In this document: in pieces, positions 24,540 to 34,520 of the stretch | How the letters are laid out: every line of letters begins with the position of its first letter | Position numbering within the stretch: position 1 is the stretch's first letter | Assembly (NCBI GenBank): GCA_963920575.1 | Contig: OY986975.1 | Span: forward strand, 18,445,897 to 18,509,896 | Length of the DNA stretch: 64,000 bases | DNA from: Narthecium ossifragum | Lineage: Eukaryota; Streptophyta; Magnoliopsida; Dioscoreales; Nartheciaceae | Reading direction: 5' to 3' | Program-made: the position numbers and the translations under genes | The notes under the pieces: model-generated | What the model was told of the DNA's origin: nothing | What the model saw: only the letters and a program-made list of their open reading frames with translations | The model's database searches: none

Positions 24540-25676
24540 ATTATTAAACTAATAAAGCACCAAAACCGAAGAGAGTAGAGCACGGGGGGAGTTGGCTTAC
24601 TTTCAGTAAAGTGGGAGCTTCGCTTCTCCGAGGAGGAGATTATTTTAACATTGAGTGGGTACGTGGCAAGCTTTTGTGGATTGAGGAGGTGATTGTTTAT
24701 TGGAGGGGTTTTTTGGCATATATATACCGTCCAAAACAGTCAATTGCATAGATACCCTTGTCAAATCGAAATTGCATATATAACCTTAGATATGTTCTTT
24801 GACCGTTTTGAGCTGGACCTGACCAAAATATTCTTTTCATGGGATTTTTACATATATACACTCCAATAGAGTCAATTATGTATGCGTGACTGCAAAATTA
24901 TATTTATAAATATCATTCATCAACGACCTTATCGAGACCGTGGAGAGAGAATAATTTTATATTTGAAATCCATTCAATCGAAGGATGAGAAACACCATAG
25001 CCAAAAAAAAACTGAATTAAAAATCATAAGTAATTGGATCCAAGGATGAAGTGCCTCACGTTAGTTTGCATATATGCTATCATTTTGCATGCTAAATAAT
25101 TATTTTATGTTTATAATTAATAAACACTCTTGGATTTTTTTTAAGGGACTGTATAAAAAGCTAATAATAATCATGTGTAAAATTACTGAAATATCTTTCA
25201 CTTTTGAGAGTATTCAAGCAACTTTGCTCTTTGCAATCATTTTGCATATATACTCGTCGAAAAATAGATGGGTATTATATGATGATCATTTTGTACTTGC
25301 ATGCTTTTAACGATCTATGGTCAAATTAGTCCAAGAAGAATAAATAGGATTTTTGAGGGCGCGTGTGTAAACTTATGATTTCACAATGGTACATATGCAA
25401 TTGCGTGTTTTTTGGAGGGTCAATGTTAAAAAAAGCCCTTGTGTTAGACACGACTGCACGAGTGGCATTAAACTACGTCGGAAGAGAACAAAGTAAAACG
25501 CCGCCGCCGCCGCGCTTCACGTGCAAGTATCCAATTGGAGAGCGACACGTGGAAGGATAGGGCGGAGACGGGTGATCCAGTGTGGGATGGGCCGCCCGAC
25601 CACTGAGGAGAATCCAAGCGAGAGCGACGGCGCCTTGGGATCCGACCTGATTCACGTGCAACTCACGTGATAATGC
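22571..25676 (-). pseudogene. Truncated second copy of the BTB-TAZ gene (exon 1 and promoter)
   Basis: Sequence matching 11143-14190 at very high identity: the start of intron 1, coding exon 1 (about 23157-22903), the 5' UTR intron (donor at 24380), a GA microsatellite and the promoter. An insertion of roughly 165 bases (about 22600-22766) interrupts the intron-1 part. Exon 1 lacks 29 codons (87 bases, in frame) between SVA and SFNRK, which removes the Pro-rich stretch. Exons 2-5, with most of the BTB and all of the TAZ domain, are absent: the homology stops in intron 1, exactly at the junction with the end of the UGT-1 unit. It could still be transcribed, but cannot encode the full protein. 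Confidence 0.88.
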
Positions 25677-26439
25677 AGCTCTCGTTGCGCCGCGGTGCTT
25701 TTTAACACGTGAACCAGCTGGCATTGAGATGGCGTAACAAGAACAGAGAATGAGAGTGGTAGAAGAATTTAGAATATGAAAAACTAGTATGGAAAAATAA
25801 TTCCTTCATTATATCCTCTCCTAATGAGCCTATAAGGCTATCACGAGTATTTACTTTCAATTTAGAACCAACAACCTATTTTAAATTGGCTGATAATACA
25901 TAGGATAATTTAACATCCAAACAAATTTTTACGAGATGGCACGTTGAATTATCAATCTCCGACTTCTCAATTCAATACATTGAAGGTAAAAATAATTGTT
26001 TATCTGATTTTCTTACCTGTGAATTTTTACATGGTGAAAATGAAACGTGATAATTCTTCTTACAATTCTTCTCATAATTTTGAGAGGAGAGGTGGCAGAG
26101 GTAGAGGTAATGTTCAGGGTGAAACCTGGAGATCCATAATTCGCCAAAATAACCGTAGTAAAGGCAAAAATATTTGGATAATAATTTTTATCCAGTTGAG
26201 GCTAATAAGTCAAGAGGCCGGATGCAAGCTCTATTGGCTAAAAAAGAAGTATTTTTTTAGTATTGACATCCCAATGATGATGTTAAACAAACACCAGCTT
26301 ATAGCAAGTGCATAATTAAAAGTGTACTATCTCCAAGAGAGTGGGGTCTGAGTAAAGAAGAAATGATGGAATGATTATGTCAATTATACGCTTTTACAGA
26401 AACATAAATTCCCTGCATCTGAAAATTCACTATGGAGAC
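25677..26439 (+). pseudogene. Endogenous pararetrovirus: RNase H end and start of downstream frame
   Basis: About 25860-26050 translates to the C-terminal part of a caulimovirid-type RNase H region (pattern W-x-ELSISDFSIQYIEGKNN, then LSDFL), with an in-frame stop. It is followed by a Gly/Arg-rich segment (about 26080-26110) and a frame ending near YSKCIIKSVLSPREW (about 26300-26345). RNase H followed by an extra frame of unknown function is the order described for florendoviruses; that genus assignment is an inference. Several stops and frame changes make it inactive. A solo LTR (26440-27884) splits it from its continuation. Confidence 0.7.
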
Positions 26440-27884
26440 TGATCGCTTACAAACGTTGTCGTTAAAACGTTGTAAACTCAATCAAATATAAATTTATAAT
26501 CCTTATTCAATCACTACACTACTAGGTAGAAATAGCGGTGAAGTCGGGAGTCGATACACAGGAAAAACGTTGGAAACTGAAATCAATTCTCAAAACCCTA
26601 AACTAAGGAAAAGAATGAAAGATAGAATAGAGTTATCTAAACTAATAAAGAAAAGAAATAAAAGGTTGATCAATTTGAATCAATGGATAAGTGAATTAGG
26701 AATTACTTAATCCGCCATAGTATCGTCTTCAATCTTCTCTAGTTATCCTCTTGTTCTTTTCTCTCAACATTATAGATTATATGGCTACAAGCTCACATGA
26801 ATCTCTAAAATAAGATTTATGTTCATAACGGCATAGCCTATCTTTCTTGACATAGATTGTCTTCAGTCCTACGATTACTTTAAGTTATACTACTCCTAAT
26901 GACCTTGGCACAACCTATCCTAGCTTAGCATAGCCTATCTCACTAGCAAACCATAAATCACATGAAAACCATCCTATGAATCTCTACAATCAATCATAGA
27001 AATCATGTAGGACTGAAAATACGTCAAGGAACTCTGTTCCCTCAACTCTGTTAACAATAAAAAGCAAATTCATAGGATCATGTCTTTTGAAGAATACAAG
27101 ATTCAAACCAAAGAAGATTGAAAACTATGCTAAGGTTTCATGAATAATCCTAAGTACAATAACTAGCAACTCATCTTTTGGATGAAAGCCATCGGGTTGG
27201 AATAGGAAGCTGTCACCATCCACATCCTCTCCGTCTTCTTCTTCCTCCTCCAAAGATTGTCAAAAAGATGCTTATTTTCGGCCAGCCAACACCTTCTTAT
27301 AGGTGTATTCCCGGAATTAGGGTTATGGCTAAGTTGAGTTGGACCTCTAGTGCAACTTGGATTTCCTAGTTTAATTCTGACAGCCTCTTCTGGTCGCAAC
27401 TGGATTCAACCCGTCCGGAATTTGAAAATGTGCTCAACATGAAAGATGTAGATCAGGAAGCCTTCTGTCTTGTCCCGAAGATTTTATAATATTCGGACTT
27501 ATGTGAAATATTTGGCGAATATTCTCCTGAACATCGATGGACCAGTTTCCAGCAGCTGTATATCTTCATAGTCTTCAAAATTGGTATTCATATGTCTGGA
27601 ATCTCGCCAAGTGTCCAACATGAAAGTTGTAGCTCTTGAAGTCTTCGTTCATCTCCCATAATTTCAGAATATTTGAAATTGTGTAGATTATCTGGTGATT
27701 TATTTCCAAACAGTCGACGAAACAGTATTTTTACAGAATTTAATGATTTTTGACCGAATTTCTTGTATTTCTTCTCAAATCCTACTTAAACCTGAAATCA
27801 AGTAATATTATATCAAATATACCTACTCCAGGCCTAACAAAGGTAATTTAAAGGGTGTAATTAGGAATAATTAGTGACTTATCA
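26440..27884 (-). mobile_element. Solo LTR (TGATRAG family) inside the pararetrovirus
   Basis: Minus-strand orientation: it begins TGATAAGTCACTAATTATTC at 27884 and ends AAGCGATCA at 26440, so it has TG...CA ends. Flanks are GAGAC (26435-26439) and GAAAC (27885-27889), a 5-base duplication with one mismatch. The sequence is an inverted counterpart of the solo LTR at 30802-32240. There is no internal region and no coding sequence. Length is 1445 bp. Confidence 0.85.
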
Positions 27885-28480
27885 GAAACAGGATATGATA
27901 ATTCTCATCTTCATTATCTTAAAAGAAAATTCCACATTAAATGGTGGGAAAAAATTGATGTGAATCAAAAGGTTGAAGAAATCAAGGAAATCATCCAGAA
28001 GAATCGAGAAGTCTTTGATCAAAATATTTCTCAGGAGGTACAATCATAGAATCCCTTTGCCAAAGTAAAAAGAATGTTGTAGAGGAAATATCTTCTATCT
28101 TCAAGCTTAAGAAGTGGAAATTAGACAAAAATGCCTAGATCATATGAAAAAGCAAATAACTGATACTTTTGAGGTATCTGATAGAACCTCTAGCAGTAGC
28201 ATGCAAGATGCACATGATTCTAATGACGAGGAGCTTGTAGAATTCCGACAAAATCTACTTCAGGAACCAATTATTCCCAACAAGGAATTGACCACGAATC
28301 CTAGTTCCAACAACCAGAAGTCATAAAGAGAGACTAATCATCAATACCACTTAAACGATTACAAAATATAAAGCACATGAAGTGGGGGAGCCCACACAAC
28401 AATAAATGCCAAATTATCGGCAGAAGATTTCAAATTGGAATAAAAAGTCAAAATTATAATAGTGTTAAATAGTACAGTAT
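27885..28480 (+). pseudogene. Endogenous pararetrovirus: downstream frame remnant
   Basis: Across the solo LTR the viral sequence continues with a plus-strand frame (HYLKRKFHIKWWEKIDV, then VEEIKEIIQKNREVFDQ) to about 28050. It then decays with stops and a shift, and a piece of open frame remains at 28114-28326. The function is unknown. The position, between the RNase H region and the viral promoter, corresponds to the 3' part of a caulimovirid genome. Confidence 0.6.
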
Positions 28481-28780
28481 AGTATAACATAGTACAACAT
28501 AGTGTTGTATAGTAAAATAATTGAATGGTTAGCCCAATTATAGAAGACGAAGGCATCATCCTTTCTCCTCTATAAAAGCAAACCGAGGGCTCTCTCCTAG
28601 GGCATCGCCTATCTTCCTTCAGCATTTCTTCTCTTCTGCTTTCTTCCGGTGTAATATTTCATCTCTCTTACTACTCTTGTAGTATACTATTTTGTATGAA
28701 TGAAGAATCTTCGGATCCTTTAGTAATACATGGGCATCTAACATTGTAAGTATTCTTACTCTATAAGTATTTAAATTTTG
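28481..28780 (+). promoter_or_regulatory. Pararetrovirus-type promoter and leader
   Basis: A TATA box, TATAAAA at 28571-28577, is followed about 30 bases on by a CT-rich leader ('tctcctagggcatcgcctatcttcc'). This resembles the pregenomic-RNA promoters of caulimovirids. It lies just 3' of the viral downstream frame, where that promoter is expected. A run of 'atagtatag/atagtac' repeats precedes it (28465-28512). Activity is unknown. Confidence 0.5.
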
Positions 28781-29046
28781 TTATTAAATTAAAGATATTT
28801 TTTGGAATTGCTATCTAAAGACTGGAACGTTAATCGTTCAGTTCTAACTTTTGATATTTCGATAGATCATTAGCATTGAACGCTAGTCTTTTAGATATTA
28901 GTTTTTAATTTTTTTTTTAGGTTATTAACCTCTAGATTTAATTCAGCTAAAGATAGTATCTTTATTGTTTTTTTCTGTCGTCTTTTTAAGACTTCTGACA
29001 GCCTATAAGTATTATCAATTTTAGGAGATTTTCCTTTCTTTTCTCA
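28781..29046. other. Junction of oppositely oriented pararetrovirus pieces
   Basis: AT-rich leader-like sequence between the plus-strand promoter block and the minus-strand capsid-like frame. No gene is seen. The two viral blocks face each other, so a rearrangement breakpoint must lie in or near this stretch. Confidence 0.5.
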
Positions 29047-29820
29047 TTATATGCATAAGTCTATTAATTTCGACATTATTTTATAAGACATATTTTCTTC
29101 TGAGAGTAATTTTTTAAATAACTCTTTATTTACAAAAATCATATTCATTGATAATCCATTCATTTCGAATATTGATTTCCAATAATATGAATTATCTTGT
29201 GTAGTACTAATATTATTAGTACGTTGACATGAATTTTCTTCGTCACTTAGTGACTTTAAAGAAGAAGTGTCATTTTCTTCTTCTGACTCAGAATTAATTA
29301 GAATTCTATATAAGGATTTTATTAATCCTTCATCTTCAACCTGATTGATTTTTTTCTTAGTATAACGTCTATTGGCATAATATCTAATTTTTCCACATTT
29401 AAAGCATTTTGCTTTAGATTTATTCTTTTTTGGATTTTTTCGCTTATTTCGAGAATCATATTTCTTAGGAAAATACTTCTTCCTTTTCTTTTTATAAGGA
29501 GTAGATTCCATTTTTATTTTGTTTCCTTTGTCAAGCCTATTAGGCTTATTAAAAGCAAATTGTTGGTAAAATTCGTCTAATTGTTTTTTCTCAGTAAGTC
29601 TATAAGACTGTAACTGATTTTTGAGATTTTTTTTATTACATAAACTCAACCCTTCATTTATACATGCATTTGTTAATTCACCATATGTGAAAGTTGAATA
29701 TGGGATCAAGCAATTATTTTGTTCATTCAGATAATTTCTGACTCTTTCTGCAAAGAGATTTGATAATCCATCTATAAATTTGGATTTCCAATAGATACTA
29801 TTAGCATCCGATAATTGCAT
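29047..29820 (-). pseudogene. Endogenous pararetrovirus capsid-like region
   Basis: A 257-codon open frame, minus strand. The N-terminal half has a capsid-like stretch (KFIDGLSNLFAERVRNYL, then TNACINEGLSLCN). A very basic Lys/Arg segment and a zinc-knuckle-like motif starting CFKCGK follow, in which the usual His and final Cys are replaced by Tyr and Arg. An acidic Ser/Glu-rich tail ends the frame. Capsid followed by a basic CCHC knuckle is the arrangement in caulimovirid polyproteins. The knuckle looks inactivated, and neighbouring movement-protein, protease and reverse-transcriptase regions are missing, so this is a relic. From 29821 to 30130 the same minus-strand block continues with stops. 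Confidence 0.7.
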
Positions 29821-30130
29821 TACTCTATTGATATAGGTATCTTTTTACCATCTAAGATGAGTGAGAGATGGGCAACACAAATTTTGCAATAATGTCATTG
29901 TTCTCTCCCCTTGGTTAGAAATACTACGAGTAAAATGCTCTAGAATTGTCAAGACCAGTGTATAGATTGCATCTTCTTTTTGTTGATTGTTTTCTAATTT
30001 TACTGAAGTGAGTATTTCACTTTTTTGTTATTATGAGGGATAATTATCCCACCAACTTTTAAAACTTATAGTGAAATCGAAAGTAATTGTTGAAGCAATA
30101 CTATTATCTAAATTGCATCATAATTTATAG

Positions 30131-30696
30131 CTCTTTGACCGTTTTGAGCTGGACCTGACCAAAATATTCTTTTCATGGGATTTTTACATATATACACTCC
30201 GATAGAGTCAATTATGTATGCGTGGCTGCAAAATTATATTTATAAATATCATTCATCAACGACCTTATCGAGACCGTGGAGAGAGAATAATTTTATATTT
30301 GAAATCCATTCAATCGAAGGATGAGAAACACCATAGCCAAAAAAAAACTGAATTAAAAATCATAAGTAATTGGATCCAAGGATGAAGTGCCTCACGTTAG
30401 TTTGCATATATGCTATCATTTTGCATGCTAAATAATTATTTTATGTTTATAATTAATAAACACTCTTGGATTTTTTTTAAGGGACTGTATAAAAAGCTAA
30501 TAATAATCATGTGTAAAATTACTGAAATATCTTTCACTTTTGAGAGTATTCAAGCAACTTTGCTCTTTGCAATCATTTTGCATATATACTCGTCGAAAAA
30601 TAGATGGGTATTATATGATGATCATTTTGTACTTGCATGCTTTTAACGATCTATGGTCAAATTAGTCCAAGAAGAATAAATAGGATTTTTGAGGGG
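30131..30696. repeat. Third copy of part of the BTB-TAZ promoter
   Basis: This 566-bp stretch matches about 24795-25362 almost base for base. It shares the variants that set that copy apart from 13310-13877 (for example 'gactgtataaaaag', 'tcaagcaac', 'atatctttcac'). It was therefore copied from the second promoter copy, not the first. Together the two flank the pararetrovirus block 25677-30130 as direct repeats. Confidence 0.9.
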
Positions 30697-30801
30697 GTCG
30701 TTATATATGCACCACTAAAATGTATAAATGCACCACATTTTTTTAAAATACCGAAAATACCCTTTCTTCTTTCTTCTTCTGGTGGTGGTGGTGGTGGTGG
30801 T

Positions 30802-32240
30802 TGATGAGTCACTAAATATTTATAATTAAACCCCTTAAATTACCTTTGTTAGGCCTAGAGTAGGTGTATTTGATATCATATTGCTTGATTTCATGTTTAA
30901 GTAGGATCTGAGAAAAAATACAAGAAATTCAGCCAAAAATCACTAAATTCTGCAAAAAGATTGCTTCGTCGACTGTTTGGAAATAAATCACCAGAAATTT
31001 TACACAATTCCAAATATTCTGAAATTCTGGGAGATGAAAGAAGACTTCAAGAGCTACAACTTACATGTTGGACACTTGGCGAGATTCCATACCGATTAAT
31101 ACCAGTTTTCAAGAATATCAAGATACATAGCTGCTGGAAAACTGGTCCGTCGATGCTTAGGAGAATATTCACCAAATATTCCACATAAGTCCGAATATTA
31201 TAAAATCTTCAGAGGAGGACAGAAGACTTCCTAATATACATCTTTTATGTTGAGTACATTTCCAAATTCCAGACAGCTTGAACCCAGTCGCGACCAGAAG
31301 AGACAGTCAGAATTAAACTAGGAAATCCGAGTTGCACTAGAGGTCCAACTCAACCCAAAACCCTAATTCCGGGAATACACCTATAAGAAGGTGTTGGTTG
31401 GCCGAATTTCTCATCTTTTTGACAATCTTTGGAGGAGGAAGAAGAAGAAAGAGAGGATGTGGATGGTGACAGCTTCCTATTCCAACCCGATGGCTTTCAT
31501 CCAAAAGATGAGTTGCTAATTATTGTACTTAGGATTATTCATGAAACCCTACTGTAGTTTTGGTTTTTCTTTAGTTGGATTCTTGTGAACTTCTCGATAC
31601 ATGATCTCATGAATATGGTTTTATCGTTAATAGAGTTAAAGGAACAGAATTCCCTTGACGTACTTTCAGTCCTACATGATTTCTGTGATTGACTGTAGAG
31701 ATTTATGAGATGGTTTTCACGAAGTTATTGGTTTGCCTTTGAGATAAGCTATGCTACGCGAAAATAGGTTGTGCCAAGGTCATTAGGAGTAGTATAACTT
31801 AAAGTAATCGTAGGATCAAAGACAACCTATGCCAAGAAAGATAGGCTATGCCGTTAGAAACATAAATCTTATTTTAGGGATTCATGTGAGCTTGTAGCCA
31901 TATGATCCATAATGTTGAGAGAAGTGAGCAAGAGGATAACTAGAGGAGATTGAAGGTGAAGCTAGGGTGGATTGAGTAATTCCTAAGTAATTCATCGCTT
32001 GGTTCCAATCTCGATCACTTGCTTTCTTAGATAGTTTTTTAGATAATTCAACCCACCTTTTGATTACTCCGCTTAGGAATCAGTTTCGAGAATTAATTTT
32101 ACTTTCCAACGTTTTCCCTGTGGTTCGACTCCGGATTTCACCACTAGTCTACCTAGTAGTAATAGTGATTGAACAAGGATATAAATTTAAGATTTGATTG
32201 AGGCTAGCAACGTTTTAACGACGACGTTTGCGAGCGATCA
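30802..32240 (+). mobile_element. Solo LTR (TGATRAG family) with TSD GTGGT
   Basis: It begins TGATGAGTCACTAAATATT at 30802 and ends GCGAGCGATCA at 32240. The 5-base duplication GTGGT flanks it (30797-30801 and 32241-32245), in a GGT-rich site. Length is 1439 bp, with no internal region. It includes the conserved 'ttccctgtggttcgactc' block about 125 bases before its end. It is the inverted relative of 26440-27884. Confidence 0.92.
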
Positions 32241-33471
32241 GTGGTGGTGCTGGCCACCGGTGACGGGGTGACCGGGGTGGCCGCGGCGGTCGGCGAGGCC
32301 GAGCAGGAGTTAACCGGAGAGAGAGAGGGGGAGGGAGAGAGGAGAGAGAACGAGAGAGAGGGACGAGAGAACACGAGAGAGAGGGAGAGGCCGAGCGGCG
32401 GCGCAGTGAGACCGAGCGCCGTCTTCTTCCCCGACCACGACCACTGCGGCGCCACCCGCGGAGAGGCCGTTGGGTGGTGGATCTTTAGGGTGGTGGCGCC
32501 GGGATCCGGAAGGAGTTTATCGAAGAAGAAGGGGGAAATAGGAGGCGTCGGGATCCGGAAGAAGAGAGGGATATGGGAGGAGCTCTGGAGATGTCACGGG
32601 GACGCCGGATCTGGGTCTGTATGGAGGTTTGGAGGTCGGGGGTGGTGGTATTGGTAAGCGGCGGCGGCGGAGTCCGGAGTGTTGATTTTTCTTCCCATGA
32701 GATGACGGCAGCATGTAGGATCGATCTCTCTTTGACATTTATCAGCGGATCGATCCATCTCCCCAAGAGGGATCGATCCTACTCGGAAAACAAAGAGACA
32801 GAGAGCACCTGTTTGTAAAGATCGGGGTTGGATCGATCCTCTTCGGGATGCTGAGATTTTGAGGGACGGATCGATCGCTCCTACATAGTAGGATCGATCC
32901 GACTCGGGACTTTGGAATTCATCGATCTCGTGCATACAAGGATCGATCATTTCCCTTGAGTGGGATCGATCCCTCTCTATTGGATGGGCAAATCTGATGG
33001 CTCAGATTTAATCCGGATTTGTATTCTTTGGAGGCTATAAATAGAGTGCTTCTAGGGTTTCTTTTGTGTGGTAGAGATGTTATTGAGAGGATTGTGAGAG
33101 GTGTGAGAGTAGGCAACCCTAGAGAGATATCTCTTTGTCTCTGCTAGGGTTTGGGCTTTGTAATCTCTCTCATACTGAAGATTTTCTCTGCTGCCCGTGA
33201 TTTTTTCCTTCCAGTTGTTGCTGGTAGGTTTTTCCACGTAAATCCTTGTCTCCACTTTTTCCTTTTCTTTGTAGTTTGGTTGTTTCTCTTCCGCCACGAT
33301 ATCCCCGTCATTATCTGGCGTATCTCCGGCATCGCCGGGACCCCTCAGATTCCCCAACAAGTGGTACCAGAGCCTAGGTTCTAAGATTAGGTGGATTCGA
33401 ATCCCTGATCAAGATTCTAAGTCCCTAATCAATGATCTGAAGCATTTGGGTTGGATTCTGGCAGAAGCGAG

Positions 33472-34242
33472 ATGGACGCTAATGTTGTATGGATGATTCT
33501 ACTCAACGGAAACAACTGGAACCTATGGAAGACAAAGATGGAGGATCTGTTATTCTACAGGGATCTCTACGAGCCTCTGCATGGAATAGAAAAGAAGCCT
33601 AAAGAGATGGAGGAAGGAGAATGGAACAAGCTGGACAGGAAGGCCTTGGCGAGTATCCGACAATGTTTGGAAGATGGCGTCTACCACCACGTGTCGACGA
33701 TGACGACAGCCAAAGATCTTTGGGACAAGCTTCACGAGCTTTACGAGAGGAAGTTTGTTGGAAACAAAACTTTCTTGATCCGACGACTTGTGAATCTGAA
33801 GTACGAGGATGGAGGGTCGATAGGCGAGCACCTGAATGAGTTCCAGAGCATCGACAATCAACTTGCAACCATGAAGATGGTTTTGGATGACGACCTGAAG
33901 GCATCACTCATGCTTAGTTCTTTGCCAGATTCTTGGGAGAGCCTGATAGTATCGCTCAGCAACTCAGCGCCTGACGGAGCAGTATCTCTGTGCCAAGTTA
34001 CAGGTTGTTTGCTGAACGAAAAGACCAGACGGAAGGCTGCTGAAACAAGGCAGATAGATTCAGAGTCTATGGTGGCAGTGAACCAAGGCAGAAGAAAAAG
34101 TGTCACATGCTATTACTGTGGCAAAGCAGGCCATGTAAAAAAGCAGTGCAGGAAGTACAAGAAGGACGTCAGAGATGGCAAGGTTGATGATGGTGAAGAT
34201 GAGAGCACCGCGAACGTCATGCTAGACCCAGCTGTCGGGTGA
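33472..34242 (+). CDS. Gag protein of the gag-only copia-type element
   Basis: 256 codons from the ATG at 33472 (the frame is open upstream to 33451, without another ATG). The N-terminal two thirds is a UBN2/retrotran-gag fold with the copia-type opening NGNNWNLWKTKMEDLL and the LWDKLHELYERK segment. The C-terminal zinc knuckle CYYCGKAGHVKKQC has the full C-x2-C-x4-H-x4-C spacing, followed by a basic and then acidic tail ending DPAVG. Gag packages retrotransposon RNA into virus-like particles. With no polymerase in the element, movement would need enzymes supplied by a relative. The frame is intact, which suggests recent or ongoing selection or a young copy. Confidence 0.88.
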   Translation: MDANVVWMILLNGNNWNLWKTKMEDLLFYRDLYEPLHGIEKKPKEMEEGEWNKLDRKALASIRQCLEDGVYHHVSTMTTAKDLWDKLHELYERKFVGNKTFLIRRLVNLKYEDGGSIGEHLNEFQSIDNQLATMKMVLDDDLKASLMLSSLPDSWESLIVSLSNSAPDGAVSLCQVTGCLLNEKTRRKAAETRQIDSESMVAVNQGRRKSVTCYYCGKAGHVKKQCRKYKKDVRDGKVDDGEDESTANVMLDPAVG

Positions 34243-34520
34243 CGGGGGGAGCTTCCGTGCTAGGAGCAGGAGGAGGTGTCTCCGGTCGATCGAAGCGGCC
34301 GAGAATATCTGAGTTACAAGCCCGGGACGTACTGTGACTTGAAGGCAAGAAAGCAACCGAGAAGATCAAGACTTGACGACGACATCCAAGTTTTGATGGA
34401 CAGTTCTCGATGATGGTGATCTGAATCCGATGGGAGATCCGGAGTTCAATGGTAGATCTGAGGTTGATGGTGTTATCCAACTTCGACGGCAACATAAAAG
34501 TGGCTAGCTGACAGCACTGG

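Noticed and set aside
32241..32657. GC-rich reading frames on both strands around 32200-32770
   Set aside because: Arg/Glu/Gly-rich low-complexity filler of a transposable element, similar to 38040-38190. No domain or splice structure.
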